This document shows positions 42,971 through 52,102 of a stretch of 64,000 nucleotides of DNA, one piece after another. A program made the position numbers and the translations under genes. The DNA comes from WQXF01 sp031552825. Its GTDB lineage: Bacteria; Bacillota; Clostridia; Christensenellales; Aristaeellaceae. The notes beneath the pieces are model-generated. The model did not search any database and was not told where the DNA came from. It was given only the letters and a program-made list of their open reading frames with translations. Every line of letters begins with the position of its first letter. Position 1 is the first letter of the stretch. The DNA lies in contig JAVBMD010000009.1 of assembly GCA_031552825.1 (NCBI GenBank), forward strand, positions 1-64,000, written 5' to 3'.

Positions 42971-44415
42971 CAGCGCGCACCCCCTTCCTTTGTTCTCCCG
43001 ATCAACTGACAGGTGCCCGCGCGATCCTGCGGAATGTTTTGCGGATCCTCGCCCAACTCGCGCGCGAGAATTTCTAGCACCCTTGGCCCGCAAAACCCGC
43101 CCTGACAGCGCCCCATGCCCGCGTTGCAGCGGCGCTTAATGGCGTCCAAGCTGCGCGGCACGATCGGGCGATGGATGGCCTCGACAATCTCGCCCTCGGT
43201 GATGGTCTCGCAGCGGCAGATGATGCGCCCATATCGCGGGTCGCTGGCGATCAAAGCATTCTTTTCCGCCTCAGACAGGTGGCGGAAGCGCGGGTGATAG
43301 CGCTCGTCGACGATCCCGGCGCGATCGGTCAGCGCCAGCCCGGCATCGCGCAGCATGCGCACCACATCGACGGCGATGGCCGGCGCGCTGCTCAACCCCG
43401 GCGACTGGATAGCCGCCACGTCCAGAAAGCGCGGCTGATCCGGCGCGAAGCCGATGATGAAGTCATGCTTCTCGCCCCCCGCAGCGCGCAGCCCGGCAAA
43501 GTTGCGGATCACCGCGCGGAAATCCACCCCCGGCACGGACTTGGCCGCCAGCGCGCGCACCCGCGCCATGCCTTCGGCGGTGGTCACCACATCCTCGCGA
43601 TCGGCCACCGGCTCGGAGGTCGGGCCGGTAATCAGGTTGCCATGCACCGTCGGAGAAACCAAGATGCCCTTGCCCGCTTTCGTCGGGCACTGAAAGATGG
43701 TGCGCTGCACCAGCGCGCCCTGCCCCTTGTCCAACAGCAGGTATTCGCCGCGCACCGCGCCGATGGTATATGCGGGCGCCGCCACCATATTGTGAATCAC
43801 ATCGGCGTAAGCTCCGGCGGCATTGACGATGTAGCGCGCGGAAACCTTGCCGCTTTTTGTGCTGATTTCATAATGATCTCCGCGATCCGATATCGCCTCG
43901 ACGCCGCTGCTCAAACGGAATTCCACGCCGTTGCGCGCCGCCGTCTCGGCCAACGCGATGGTCAGCTCCCACGGATCGACGATCGCGCCGCCGGGCACAT
44001 CCAACGCCCAAGCGACCTCCGGCGAAAGATTGGGTTCCAGCGCGCGCGCCTCGTCTCCGGTCAGAATGCGCAGGCCGGGCACCTCGTTTTGCTCGCCGCG
44101 CGAAAGCAGCGCCTCCAGATGCGGCTTCTCCTCATTGGAAAACGCCACCACGAACGAGCCGTTGGGCTTATATCCGATATCCAGCCGCCTGCACAGCGAG
44201 GGCATGAGCTGGCTCCCCCACGCGTTGTACTTGGCCATCAGCGTTCCCGGCACCGGATCATACCCGGCGTGTACAATGGCGCTGTTGGCCTTGCTTGAGC
44301 CGCTGCATACATCGTTCTCCCGCTCCAGCACGACGACACTGGCGCAGGTTCTGCCCAACTCGTAGGCGATGCTCGCCCCCACCACGCCGCATCCGATGAT
44401 CGCTACATCCATCAT
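42970..44415 (-). CDS. GlpA-like NAD(P)/FAD-dependent oxidoreductase with BFD-type [2Fe-2S] domain
   Basis: A 481-residue flavoenzyme of the glycerol-3-phosphate dehydrogenase (DAO) family: DVAIIGCGVVGASIAYELGRT binds FAD; the DAO domain spans ~1-370; the C-terminal IICRCETITEGEIVEAI ... RCNAGMGRCQGGFCGPRVLEI holds the four Cys of a BFD-like cluster. Starts at 44436, 44415 and 44412 are all possible; 44415 fits the family N terminus best. No glycerol kinase or facilitator gene is present, so glycerol phosphate as substrate is not assured. Confidence 0.85.
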   Translation of the reverse strand: MMDVAIIGCGVVGASIAYELGRTCASVVVLERENDVCSGSSKANSAIVHAGYDPVPGTLMAKYNAWGSQLMPSLCRRLDIGYKPNGSFVVAFSNEEKPHLEALLSRGEQNEVPGLRILTGDEARALEPNLSPEVAWALDVPGGAIVDPWELTIALAETAARNGVEFRLSSGVEAISDRGDHYEISTKSGKVSARYIVNAAGAYADVIHNMVAAPAYTIGAVRGEYLLLDKGQGALVQRTIFQCPTKAGKGILVSPTVHGNLITGPTSEPVADREDVVTTAEGMARVRALAAKSVPGVDFRAVIRNFAGLRAAGGEKHDFIIGFAPDQPRFLDVAAIQSPGLSSAPAIAVDVVRMLRDAGLALTDRAGIVDERYHPRFRHLSEAEKNALIASDPRYGRIICRCETITEGEIVEAIHRPIVPRSLDAIKRRCNAGMGRCQGGFCGPRVLEILARELGEDPQNIPQDRAGTCQLIGRTKEGGAR

Positions 44416-44452
44416 CTTCGCAATCTCTCTTTCCATACCCAATATTCCGTGA

Positions 44453-45385
44453 TTAAACGATAAGCCTTCCCTTTTTCTCGGCGACGTCAACGCTGGCCGT
44501 CACGCCGGAACGAAACTCCAGCGCGTCGCTCTCCATACCGTCGCTGAAGATCACGCCGTTTTCCGGCATATAGGACATCACGGTCATCGGCGAACCGGCG
44601 GCAATGCGCCCATACACGATCTTGGCGCCTGTGGTGCGCGTCGGAAAGGGTTCGCGCACAGAAAACCGCAGCGCGTCCTCTTCCCAGCGAATAGCGCCGG
44701 GTGCTGCCGGAGGACTCCCGCCCATAGCCCCAACTACGCCATAGGCACCGGCATAGACGCTTTTCAGCCAGCCGCTCGCGCCCAACCCGGTCGATACAAT
44801 GATGCCGCTGGAGCTTTGATCCTCCGCCGCGCCGCCCGCCTGTATCCGATAGCGGGAGGAGACGTGCGTGCGCTGGCCGATGAACAGATCGTTTACCGCA
44901 TAGAGAACCTGGTGGTCGCTGAGGCTCGCTTTGGCCATCGTTACCTCGCGCACCGGACGGCGACCGGCCAGCGCGTCGCTCACCACCGCCCGCAACTCCC
45001 CCACGCGGAACGGCAGCAACACGCCGTCCCACCGCGCCGGATCCGGATTGACGCCGATCAACGGTTGCCCATCCAAATACTTCAGCGTGTTGGCGACCAA
45101 GCCATCTTGGCCGACGACCACCACGACGTCCTTCGCGCCAAACAGAAAGTTTGGCACGTATTCCCGCATCACCCGCTGCACGATGCCCAGCGGCTCCAGC
45201 GCCTCAACCGCTTTTCGAATGGCTTCGCGATAGGTCTGATCCTCGCGCAGATAATCCGCAAAGTCACCGCCGAGGTGTTCCAAATAAAAGCGCGCCTGCT
45301 CTACCGTATTATGGCGGACAATCAATTCTTCCAAGCGGGTCCGGCGCTGAATCAACAGAATCTTTCGATCGGTTTGCCTCTGCAT
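44453..45385 (-). CDS. NAD-kinase-like protein
   Basis: A 310-residue protein with the order of NAD(P) kinase motifs in diverged form: VVVVGQDGLVANTLKYL in place of the GGDGT loop, PLIGVNPDP, VNDLFIGQRTHVSSRYRI for the NE/D stretch, and the well kept Gly-rich loop GIIVSTGLGASGW. The first motif has G-Q-D-G-L instead of G-G-D-G-T, so catalysis is uncertain. It lies six bases after the SPFH gene and is probably made together with it. It may phosphorylate or simply bind a nucleotide (inference). Confidence 0.75.
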   Translation of the reverse strand: MQRQTDRKILLIQRRTRLEELIVRHNTVEQARFYLEHLGGDFADYLREDQTYREAIRKAVEALEPLGIVQRVMREYVPNFLFGAKDVVVVVGQDGLVANTLKYLDGQPLIGVNPDPARWDGVLLPFRVGELRAVVSDALAGRRPVREVTMAKASLSDHQVLYAVNDLFIGQRTHVSSRYRIQAGGAAEDQSSSGIIVSTGLGASGWLKSVYAGAYGVVGAMGGSPPAAPGAIRWEEDALRFSVREPFPTRTTGAKIVYGRIAAGSPMTVMSYMPENGVIFSDGMESDALEFRSGVTASVDVAEKKGRLIV

Positions 45386-45391
45386 AGCGCG

Positions 45392-46396
45392 CTACTCTCC
45401 GACGATTTCGCGGAGTAGATCCGGCGTCACGTTGAGCTGGCCGATGCGCTCCGCGTTGCGCGCGATGCCTTCAAAGGCCAGCGCCACAAGCTTGCCGGGC
45501 TCCATGCCCACGCTGGCCAGCGAGGCGATCACCGCCGGATCGACGCCCGCCAGCGCGCGCATCACCGCCGCCAACGCGTATGCCTTGGCATCGGCCTCCT
45601 CGCGCGCGTTCTGCGCGGCAAGCGCCACCAGCTCCTTGCGCTTTTCCTCCAGCGCAATCTCGGCAAGGATCTGTTCTTCCTTCATCTGATTGGTGCGTGC
45701 CTGCACGGCGCGCTGCGCTTCCAGCTGGGTTTCGCGCACCTCGCGCTTTTTGTTCTCCATGCTGACCTGCGTGTTGTACTCGTTTTCCTGCACGCGGCGC
45801 TCCTGCTCGATGGAGGCGTTGCGGCGCTCATACACCGCATCGTCGGCGGCTTTTAGGATTTGCTCCCGCGTCTGCGCCTCCAGCGCGCGGGTCGTCTCTT
45901 GATTGGCCTTGATGGCTAGGATAGACAGCGACAGCACTTCCAGCCCCAGCTGCGTACACGCTTCCCCGGAGCGCAGCGCATCCAGCACAAACGCCGCCAA
46001 GCTTTCCCCCGCGCCGATCGCCTCGCTCAGATTGATCTGCTGCAGGCGTTTTTTCATCAGCACCTTCGCCGCGTTAATCATGCGCTGCGGCAGCTTTTGC
46101 GGGTCTTCAGACAGATATTTTCCGTCGCGCCCGGTGGTGTAATCCAGCATGGTGGCGGCGCGCACCCAATCGACGATGCGGAAAACCAACTGCCCCTGCA
46201 CCGTCACGGTTTGAAAATCCGCCGTACCTTCCTCGAAAATGAACGGCACGTCAATATTGCTGATCGGCAGCGTCGCGATAGATGTGTTTGCCGTTCGGTA
46301 ATAAAAACTTAGCCCAGCTCCTTTCGCGATCAGTTTGCCGCGCCGATAGCGCAGCACATACTGGCTTGGCTCAAACTTGACAAAACGGATCCCCAT
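45392..46396 (-). CDS. SPFH/Band 7 (flotillin/stomatin-like) protein
   Basis: A 334-residue protein. Residues ~10-170 form an SPFH domain (FVKFEPSQYVLRYRRGKLIAKGAGLSFYYR, VTVQGQLVFRIVDW). A long charged helix with coiled-coil character (about 185-275, rich in Glu/Arg/Lys/Gln) follows, then a small C-terminal domain. No clear membrane helix; membrane contact may be through the SPFH part. Likely assembles into rings or rafts and scaffolds its operon partners (inference). ATG at 46396 after GGGGGAA. Confidence 0.88.
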   Translation of the reverse strand: MGIRFVKFEPSQYVLRYRRGKLIAKGAGLSFYYRTANTSIATLPISNIDVPFIFEEGTADFQTVTVQGQLVFRIVDWVRAATMLDYTTGRDGKYLSEDPQKLPQRMINAAKVLMKKRLQQINLSEAIGAGESLAAFVLDALRSGEACTQLGLEVLSLSILAIKANQETTRALEAQTREQILKAADDAVYERRNASIEQERRVQENEYNTQVSMENKKREVRETQLEAQRAVQARTNQMKEEQILAEIALEEKRKELVALAAQNAREEADAKAYALAAVMRALAGVDPAVIASLASVGMEPGKLVALAFEGIARNAERIGQLNVTPDLLREIVGE

Positions 46397-46431
46397 CTCG
46401 CGTTCCCCCTATCTTTTGTATCATCGCGCGT

Positions 46432-47256
46432 TTAGTTTTCTAACGTCTCCAAGCGCTTCGGGCGCTTCATATAGGATTCAAACTCGCGGAAAAAACAGGC
46501 GTATTCATAGCCCGAACACACCCGCTCATCGACCACCACGCCCAGCGGCAGCGTGCGCCGCTCGTGGGGGCCGTCCTCGCGCAGCACGGTGTTCTTCTGC
46601 GCGTTACCCATTGAAACAAAGAGGCTAGTCGTTCCAAATTCATAAAGATGATGGTACACGTAGTTTGTACGGATCGACATCATGTTGGTGATAAACAGCC
46701 CGGTATGGAACGGGCTGGCGTCCACAACGAAGCGCGGCACCAAGCCAAAGTAATCGAGCATCCGCACCAGCCCCACGATGGCCGATACCAGCGGCGTAAT
46801 TCGCATGATGGCGCCCAGCAACTTGTCCGTCTTATTGGCATGGCTCAACTCCCGGTTATCCTCAATGCTGCGGTTAACCTGCTCGCAGATCGGAAAGAGC
46901 GTGGCGTCGGGATCGACTTTCAGCTTAAGCACCGTCTCCTCGTAGGAGCCGTCGCTTTGGCGGCTCTTGAGCATCACGAAGGATACGTTGATCTCCTTGC
47001 GCTGATAAAAGTGCCTGCCCTTGATGAACCGATTCACCATCGGGAACTTGCGCAACGCGCGCACATAGGCGGCGATCAGCACGCTCATATAGGATACCGT
47101 TGGCGCGTCAGGCGGCAAACTGCTGATGTATTCCGCAATGGGGTCGATGTCCACATCCACACGGATCTGGTTTTGCGAATCGCACCGGCGGGTTTCGATG
47201 TAAGGAATGATCTGGCTGTAGATCGGCATTTTCAGTCTTTTCCCGTCGCATCTCAT
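46432..47256 (-). CDS. 2-oxoacid dehydrogenase E2-like (CAT-fold) protein, catalytic His missing
   Basis: A 274-residue protein of the acyltransferase/chloramphenicol-acetyltransferase fold: IRVDVDIDPIAEYI, VSYMSVLIAAYVRALRKFPMVNR, GLFITNMMSI and PLGVVVDERVCSGYEYACFFREF follow the E2 catalytic domain. The normal HxxxDG near the C terminus reads ERVCSG, so the catalytic His and Asp are lost, and there is no lipoyl domain. It is probably a non-enzymatic or altered member. First gene of the operon, ATG at 47256 after GAGGG. Confidence 0.75.
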   Translation of the reverse strand: MRCDGKRLKMPIYSQIIPYIETRRCDSQNQIRVDVDIDPIAEYISSLPPDAPTVSYMSVLIAAYVRALRKFPMVNRFIKGRHFYQRKEINVSFVMLKSRQSDGSYEETVLKLKVDPDATLFPICEQVNRSIEDNRELSHANKTDKLLGAIMRITPLVSAIVGLVRMLDYFGLVPRFVVDASPFHTGLFITNMMSIRTNYVYHHLYEFGTTSLFVSMGNAQKNTVLREDGPHERRTLPLGVVVDERVCSGYEYACFFREFESYMKRPKRLETLEN

Positions 47257-47696
47257 GACAATCCCTCTTTACAAAAAATAGAATAAGTGCCAATAAAGAA
47301 AATAAGTCCGATTGGATTATTCTATCATAAAACCAAGACACGGCATAGATAAAGCAACAAAAAAACCTTTGAAAGAAACCTTTGAAACGAAAAAGCTCCC
47401 GGATTCGGGAGCCCAGCGTATCAACAAAGTAGTTTGATGCGTAGAGAAGGATTCCAAAGGGCGAGCGATAAGCCCTTTGGCCGCCCTTCGCAAAGGGCGG
47501 AATTCCTTACAAAACCTTACTTCGAGGCATTTCGCATCTGCGGATGCGACCAGGGCTTTGCGATCGCCCTGGACCTTCGCAGCCCATCTGCGTGACTTTA
47601 TTGATACGCTGAGCTCCCGGATTCGGGCGCCGTGCGCAAGAATTAGCGGGATGCCCGCAGATGCGCGGCGAAGATTCAGGGCAAAATCCCTCTTGG
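47257..47696. other. Gene-free stretch with repeat element copy 2
   Basis: 440 bases between the minus-strand E2-like gene and the ZIP gene. 47257-47393 is AT-rich leader sequence with a tandem AAACCTTTGAAA pair near 47364-47388 and no convincing full promoter, only TGATAGAAT (47319-47327, minus) as a possible extended -10. 47394-47629 is the repeat element with its flanking hairpins; 47630-47696 is the downstream end of the ZIP gene transcript. Confidence 0.55.
47394..47629. repeat. Terminator-nested repeat element, copy 2, with flanking duplicated hairpins
   Basis: The element proper (47414-47611, 198 bp) begins CAGCGTATCAACAAAGT and ends ACTTTATTGATACGCTG, a terminal inverted repeat with 16 of 17 matching. 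Its interior is nearly the same as copy 1 at 39638-39834. On each side lies the 16-bp word AGCTCCCGGATTCGGG (47394 and 47612), part of a GCTCCCG/CGGGAGC hairpin. The flanking hairpin sequence differs from that of copy 1, so the hairpin belongs to the site and not to the element. Confidence 0.8.
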
Positions 47697-48500
47697 CTAC
47701 CCGAGCAAAACCTCCATCAGCATCATCACCGCGAACCCCGCAACGATGCCCATCGTAGAAAAGTAAGGATGTACCTCCTTGTTGCTCTGGCATTCCGGAA
47801 TCAGCTCATGCACGGATACCAAAACCATCGCGCCCGCGGCGAAAGACATAGCGAACGGCAGCAGCGCCTCTACGTAGACCACCATCATTGCGCCGAGCAA
47901 CCCCGCAACGGGCTCCACCAACCCGGAGGCCTGTCCCCAAAGGAAGCTCTTGAGCGCCGTGCAGCCCTCGCGCCGCAGCGGCACCGACACAGCGGCGCCC
48001 TCCGGAAAGTTTTGCAAGCCGATGCCAACCGCCACCGATATCGCCGCCATCAGCGCCTCGGGCGTGTAGTTCCTTTGCAGCGCGCCAAAGGCTACGCCCA
48101 CCGCCAAGCCTTCCGGAATGTTGTGCAGCGTAATGGAAAGCACCAACATGAAAACGCGCCGCAGCTTGTTGCTCTCCTCCCCCTGCGCACCGGCCTCGTT
48201 GGCACGGCCGCGCGCGCGCGTCACGATCCGATCCGATCCCCAAAGAAAAAACGCCCCGCATACAAACCCCAACGTCGCCACCAACCAAGCCGGCGCGCCA
48301 TCCATGCGCGCGCGCTCGATGGCCGGTTGCAGCAGCGACCAGAAACTGGCGGCGATCATCACACCGGCAGCAAAACCCAGCATCGCGTTGAGCATTTTAT
48401 GATTCAAGCGTTGAAAAAAAATCACCGTGGCCGCGCCAAGCGCGGTAAGCAGCCAAGTACCGGTCGTCGCTACCAGTGCCCACCCTACGTAGTTGTGCAT
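47697..48500 (-). CDS. ZIP family metal transporter
   Basis: A 267-residue membrane protein with eight predicted helices. Metal-site motifs HNIPEGLAVG (helix IV) and QNFPEGAAVS (helix V) are clear, as is HELIPE near the C terminus; a variable His-poor loop lies at ~95-115. ZIP proteins take up zinc, iron or manganese into the cytoplasm. ATG at 48500 with GAGGAGG upstream. Monocistronic; no metal regulator next to it. Confidence 0.92.
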   Translation of the reverse strand: MHNYVGWALVATTGTWLLTALGAATVIFFQRLNHKMLNAMLGFAAGVMIAASFWSLLQPAIERARMDGAPAWLVATLGFVCGAFFLWGSDRIVTRARGRANEAGAQGEESNKLRRVFMLVLSITLHNIPEGLAVGVAFGALQRNYTPEALMAAISVAVGIGLQNFPEGAAVSVPLRREGCTALKSFLWGQASGLVEPVAGLLGAMMVVYVEALLPFAMSFAAGAMVLVSVHELIPECQSNKEVHPYFSTMGIVAGFAVMMLMEVLLG

Positions 48501-48675
48501 CCGCGTTTCCTCCTCACGTCTGCAAAAGCAAACCGCTGTATTCTATCGGCGCAATGCGCCAAGGGTGAAAAGAGCGCTCTGCGCGGCAGGCGCGCGAACG
48601 CTTCGCGCAGCGGCGCATACGATATCCCGCAGCGCCATTTCCAGCAAATCCGCATACGAATTAGCGGAATTCTGC

Positions 48676-48704
48676 TTGACAAAAAAACGCGGCGATGTTA
48701 TCAT
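48676..48704 (+). promoter_or_regulatory. Promoter of the tRNA cluster
   Basis: TTGACA (48676-48681) and TATCAT (48699-48704) with a 17-base spacer, about 45 bases before the first tRNA. Confidence 0.8.
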
Positions 48705-48749
48705 CTTGTATTGTCAGCGGGGGATGCTTGGGGCTCGATCACGGCCTTT

Positions 48750-48826
<77 letters not shown>

Positions 48827-48829
48827 TAT

Positions 48830-48906
48830 GGTGGGTGTAGTTCAGCGGTTAGAGCGTCAGATTGTGGCTCTGAATGTCGTGGGTTCGATTCCCACCATCC
48901 ACCCCA
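48830..48906 (+). tRNA. tRNA-His (GTG)
   Basis: Acceptor GTGGGTG pairs with CATCCAC, with the extra G(-1) at 48830 opposite C at 48903, the hallmark of tRNA-His. Anticodon loop TTGTGGC gives GTG. Encoded CCA ends at 48906. Confidence 0.96.
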
Positions 48907-48934
48907 TTTTTCCCTTTCCCGCGTTGGCGCGCGT

Positions 48935-49009
48935 TGGGGTGTCGCCAAGCGGCAAGGCACGGGACTTTGACTCCCGCATTCGTAGGTTCGAATCCTGCCA
49001 CCCCAGCCA
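48935..49009 (+). tRNA. tRNA-Gln (TTG)
   Basis: Acceptor TGGGGTG pairs with CACCCCA; anticodon loop CTTTGAC gives TTG (codon CAA); T-loop GGTTCGAAT; encoded CCA. Last of the three tRNAs. Confidence 0.95.
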
Positions 49010-49566
49010 CATTCAAAGTAAAATTTGATACAATAAGAGCCGCTCGAATAGAGTGGCTCTTATTGTATGTTGAGGGCAAAAAGGCTAGGAATATCAAGGG
49101 CTTGTTGACTTTTTCCGATGATTGACGAGTGAAAACTCGTTATGTTCGACGATGTAATTTTTGAGCCTACTGATGCCCAAAAGCACGGTGGAATTTTTTA
49201 GGTGTACCAGATAGTTATTACTCATAAAGCAATGCACCCTTCGGCGAATCATAAAACTCATTTTCGGCCGATGAGAGCAAAACCGGTGCACAATTAAACG
49301 GATCTTTTTTTCAACGAAAACTTGCATCTCTCATGTTTCGCAAACCAGCGCAAGTACTGGCCGATACTGCTCGCGGCAGAATTCTTCGACTTTTGCTTTT
49401 ATGCGCTGCTTGATGCATTTTGCTGACGCTGATTTTAACCCGCTGGAGCCGAGGAATTAGGGAGCGTGCTGCCAGTCATTATCTGTAATGTTCCAGTAAT
49501 GTATCGCGCGTATACAAGTAACCAAGCAGTGCTATCATGAGCGCATTATGGTGTTGGAGGACAGAG
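49010..49566. other. Gene-free stretch after the tRNA cluster
   Basis: About 560 bases, AT-richer than its surroundings. Holds the terminator at 49031-49065 and, near the end, TGCTATCAT (49530-49538), a possible extended -10 for the serine hydrolase gene. The rest shows no credible gene, repeat or RNA; it may be the remains of an old insertion next to tRNA genes. Confidence 0.5.
49031..49065 (+). terminator. Terminator of the tRNA cluster
   Basis: CAATAAGAGCC (49031-49041) pairs perfectly with GGCTCTTATTG (49055-49065) around a 13-base loop, 21 bases after the tRNA-Gln gene. The tail is not strongly T-rich. Confidence 0.65.
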
Positions 49567-51393
49567 ATGAGCACATGGATGAAGCGGGCTGTGGCGATTG
49601 CTTACGTGATGGCGCTGGCTGTGTTGCCGAAGAGCGCGGGCGCGGATGACGTTAGGGCAATCATGGAGGCATATGCGCAGGATAGCCGCGGTAGCGCCGC
49701 TTCGACGGCGGCAGCGGTGATTCAGGATAGGGAGATTCGATACCAAGCGCATCACGGCTATGCCGACATAGCGTTGCAAGTGTTGGCGGATGAGGACACG
49801 GTGTACGAATGGGGATCGTGCACAAAGCTGCTGGTGTGGGTCAGCGTCATGCAACTGTGGGAGGCTGGTTTGATCGATTTGGAGGCGGACATTCGCCAGT
49901 ATCTGCCGGAAGGGTTTCTGACCAAACTGCGCTATGACCAGCCGATCACCATGCTGCACTTAATGAACCATACCGCCGGATGGCAGGACACGATGTACGA
50001 CTTCATGACCAAGGATGCAAGCAGGAATGCGACGCTGGAGCACGCGCTTCGCGATTTCGAGCCTGAGCAGGTGTTTGCACCGGGGACGGTATGCGCGTAC
50101 TCCAACTGGGGCTGTGCGCTGGCGGGCTACATCGTCGAGCGCCTCGCTGGCGAGCCGTTTTACGCATACGTACAACAGCGTATTTTCGCGCCACTCCACA
50201 TGACGCACACTGGGCTGGCGCCTGATTTGGCAGACAATCCGTGGGTACAGGCGCGTCGCTTGACGGTGCTCGGCTACCTGCCTGCCGAGGATGGGCTGAC
50301 GCTGATGAGCGTAGGCATGCGTTATATCCTGCTGTATCCCTCGGGCATGGCTACGGGCACGCTGGCGGACTTCGCGCGGTTTGCCGTGGCGCTCATCCCG
50401 GCGGACGGCGCGGAAAGCCTGCTGTTCGAGAAGCCGGACACCTTGGAGCGCATGCTGCAGCCGACTCTGTTCTATGCCGATGGGCGGACTCCGCGCGTCA
50501 GCCATGGCCTGTGGACATTGGGGCATGCCAAAAAGCTGCTGTGGCACAGTGGCGGCACGGTGGGGTTTTCGTCTTTGCTGTGCATCGATCCGGCGGGCAA
50601 GACCGCGTTGGTGGTGCTGGCCAACCAGTATGGGGAGCAGGCGCGCCACATCGGTCTGCTGTCACAGCTGTATGGAGAGGATGAACCGGAAAGCCGGTCA
50701 GAGGAGGCGAAGCTGAAGCTCGGCGGCTTCTATCGGATGGCGCGCGCGCAGCATGTGGGGATGCTGAGGATGGAGTCCTATATCAGCGATCCCATGTTGC
50801 TCATGGCGGATGCGGAAACGGGCGACTACCGAGACCTGCTGGCGAATGGTTTGTTAAAGCATGTGGGGGGAGAACGGTACGTAACGCAAACGCCGGACGG
50901 CGCAGATCAGTTCTTCGAAGCGGCGCTGGCGGGCGGGCAGCTGCGGTTGGAGACGATCGGCACGGACTACCTGAAGACGCCGATAGGCGCGTATGTGTTG
51001 CTGGCCTTGGGTGTGCTGGGCATGCTGTTAGCCGTACTGGCGCTGATCTGTGCTTTTGTTGGGTTTGTGTGGAACCGAATCAGGCGTCGGGCAGTGGATC
51101 GCTCACGGGCGGTCGTCTGGCGGCTGCTGACGCAGCTTGCGATGGTTGGGATGGGCCTGACCTTCGCGGCGCTGTTCGCTGCGATAGCGGATGGGACACC
51201 GATAGGGCAGGAAGGTTTGGCGGCCAAGGGGCTGGCTTTCGCGCTGCTGGCGCTGGCGCCGGTGTGCCATGCGGTCACGCTGGTGGTTTGGCGCGAGTCG
51301 CGCAGGCCCATGAGCATCGCCACCGCGATCTTCGGCTTGGCAGTGAGCGCAAATGTGGTATACTATCAATTATACAACTTCTGGCAGGTCTAA
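49567..51393 (+). CDS. Serine hydrolase (class C beta-lactamase/PBP-like) with C-terminal membrane domain
   Basis: A 608-residue exported protein: signal peptide about 1-26. Catalytic SxxK is Ser84-Cys-Thr-Lys87 (EWGSCTKLL); the second motif is YSNWG and the third HSGGTVG. The domain covers ~30-390. After a spacer, the C-terminal ~130 residues have four predicted membrane helices. The set is common to Firmicute peptidases that act on D-amino-acid peptides or esters and sometimes confer peptide resistance. ATG at 49567 follows GGAGG. It lies 40 bases before a two-component pair, which may be controlled by or control it. Confidence 0.88.
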   Translation: MSTWMKRAVAIAYVMALAVLPKSAGADDVRAIMEAYAQDSRGSAASTAAAVIQDREIRYQAHHGYADIALQVLADEDTVYEWGSCTKLLVWVSVMQLWEAGLIDLEADIRQYLPEGFLTKLRYDQPITMLHLMNHTAGWQDTMYDFMTKDASRNATLEHALRDFEPEQVFAPGTVCAYSNWGCALAGYIVERLAGEPFYAYVQQRIFAPLHMTHTGLAPDLADNPWVQARRLTVLGYLPAEDGLTLMSVGMRYILLYPSGMATGTLADFARFAVALIPADGAESLLFEKPDTLERMLQPTLFYADGRTPRVSHGLWTLGHAKKLLWHSGGTVGFSSLLCIDPAGKTALVVLANQYGEQARHIGLLSQLYGEDEPESRSEEAKLKLGGFYRMARAQHVGMLRMESYISDPMLLMADAETGDYRDLLANGLLKHVGGERYVTQTPDGADQFFEAALAGGQLRLETIGTDYLKTPIGAYVLLALGVLGMLLAVLALICAFVGFVWNRIRRRAVDRSRAVVWRLLTQLAMVGMGLTFAALFAAIADGTPIGQEGLAAKGLAFALLALAPVCHAVTLVVWRESRRPMSIATAIFGLAVSANVVYYQLYNFWQV

Positions 51394-51433
51394 CCGCTGG
51401 TGGCGGTGAGGTGGCGGCGAGGAGGCGGCGAGC

Positions 51434-52102
51434 ATGGTTCGCGTGCTGATTGCGGACGACGAGCGGGAGATAATAAGGCTGCTTAGGCTGTATCTGGAGA
51501 AGGACAGCATAGAAATCGTGGAGGCAAACGACGGCGAGGAGGCCTTGCGCCTGCTGCGCACGGAGACGTTCGATCTGGCGCTGATTGACATTATGATGCC
51601 GAAAATCAACGGCTTCGAGTTAATCGCCAAGGTTCGCAGCACCAGCGGCATTCCAATCCTGATCCTTTCCGCCAGGGTGCAGGTGCCGGACAAAGTCTTT
51701 GGGCTGGAATTGGGCGCTGATGACTACATCACCAAGCCCTTCGATGCGTTGGAGGTGGCCGCGCGGGTCAAGGCGGCGCTGCGTCGGGGAAGCGGGGGCT
51801 ATGGTGACAAAAACGCGGTGCTCCGTGTGGGCGATCTGGCGCTGGACACGAACGCGTGCGTCGCCTACGTGTCGCAGGTGCGGACAGATTTGACCTCTGT
51901 GGAGTACAAGGTCCTCAGGCTGCTGATGGAATCTCCGGGCCGCGTGTTCACCAAGGAGCAGATTTTCGCGGCGGGCTGGGGTCATGAAGCCGTCGATGAC
52001 AATACCATCCGCGTCTCCATCAGCCGCCTCCGGGACAAGATTGGGGATGCGAACATCAAGACGATCCGAGGGCTGGGATACCGGCTGGAGAAGACACTAT
52101 GA
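51434..52102 (+). CDS. Response regulator, OmpR family
   Basis: A 222-residue regulator. Receiver domain with acidic pocket DDE (8-10), phospho-acceptor Asp52 (ALIDIMMPKING) and Lys in ITKPFDALE; winged-helix DNA-binding domain ~125-222 ending TIRGLGYRLEK. ATG at 51434 after GAGGAGG. Overlaps the sensor kinase gene by four bases. VanR-like in layout. Confidence 0.95.
   Translation: MVRVLIADDEREIIRLLRLYLEKDSIEIVEANDGEEALRLLRTETFDLALIDIMMPKINGFELIAKVRSTSGIPILILSARVQVPDKVFGLELGADDYITKPFDALEVAARVKAALRRGSGGYGDKNAVLRVGDLALDTNACVAYVSQVRTDLTSVEYKVLRLLMESPGRVFTKEQIFAAGWGHEAVDDNTIRVSISRLRDKIGDANIKTIRGLGYRLEKTL

Noticed and set aside
44453..44490. Overlap of the GlpA-like gene with the NAD-kinase-like gene if the longest frame is used
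   Set aside because: The FAD-binding strand should start the protein; starts at 44415 or 44436 remove the overlap.
48501..48675. Possible small RNA upstream of the tRNA promoter
   Set aside because: Only short GC-rich palindromes (CGCGC words), no promoter-terminator pair bracketing them.
49094..49327. 77-codon minus-strand frame after the tRNAs, possible transposase remnant
   Set aside because: No recognisable motif or ribosome-binding site; Lys/Arg/His-rich as expected by chance in AT-rich DNA.
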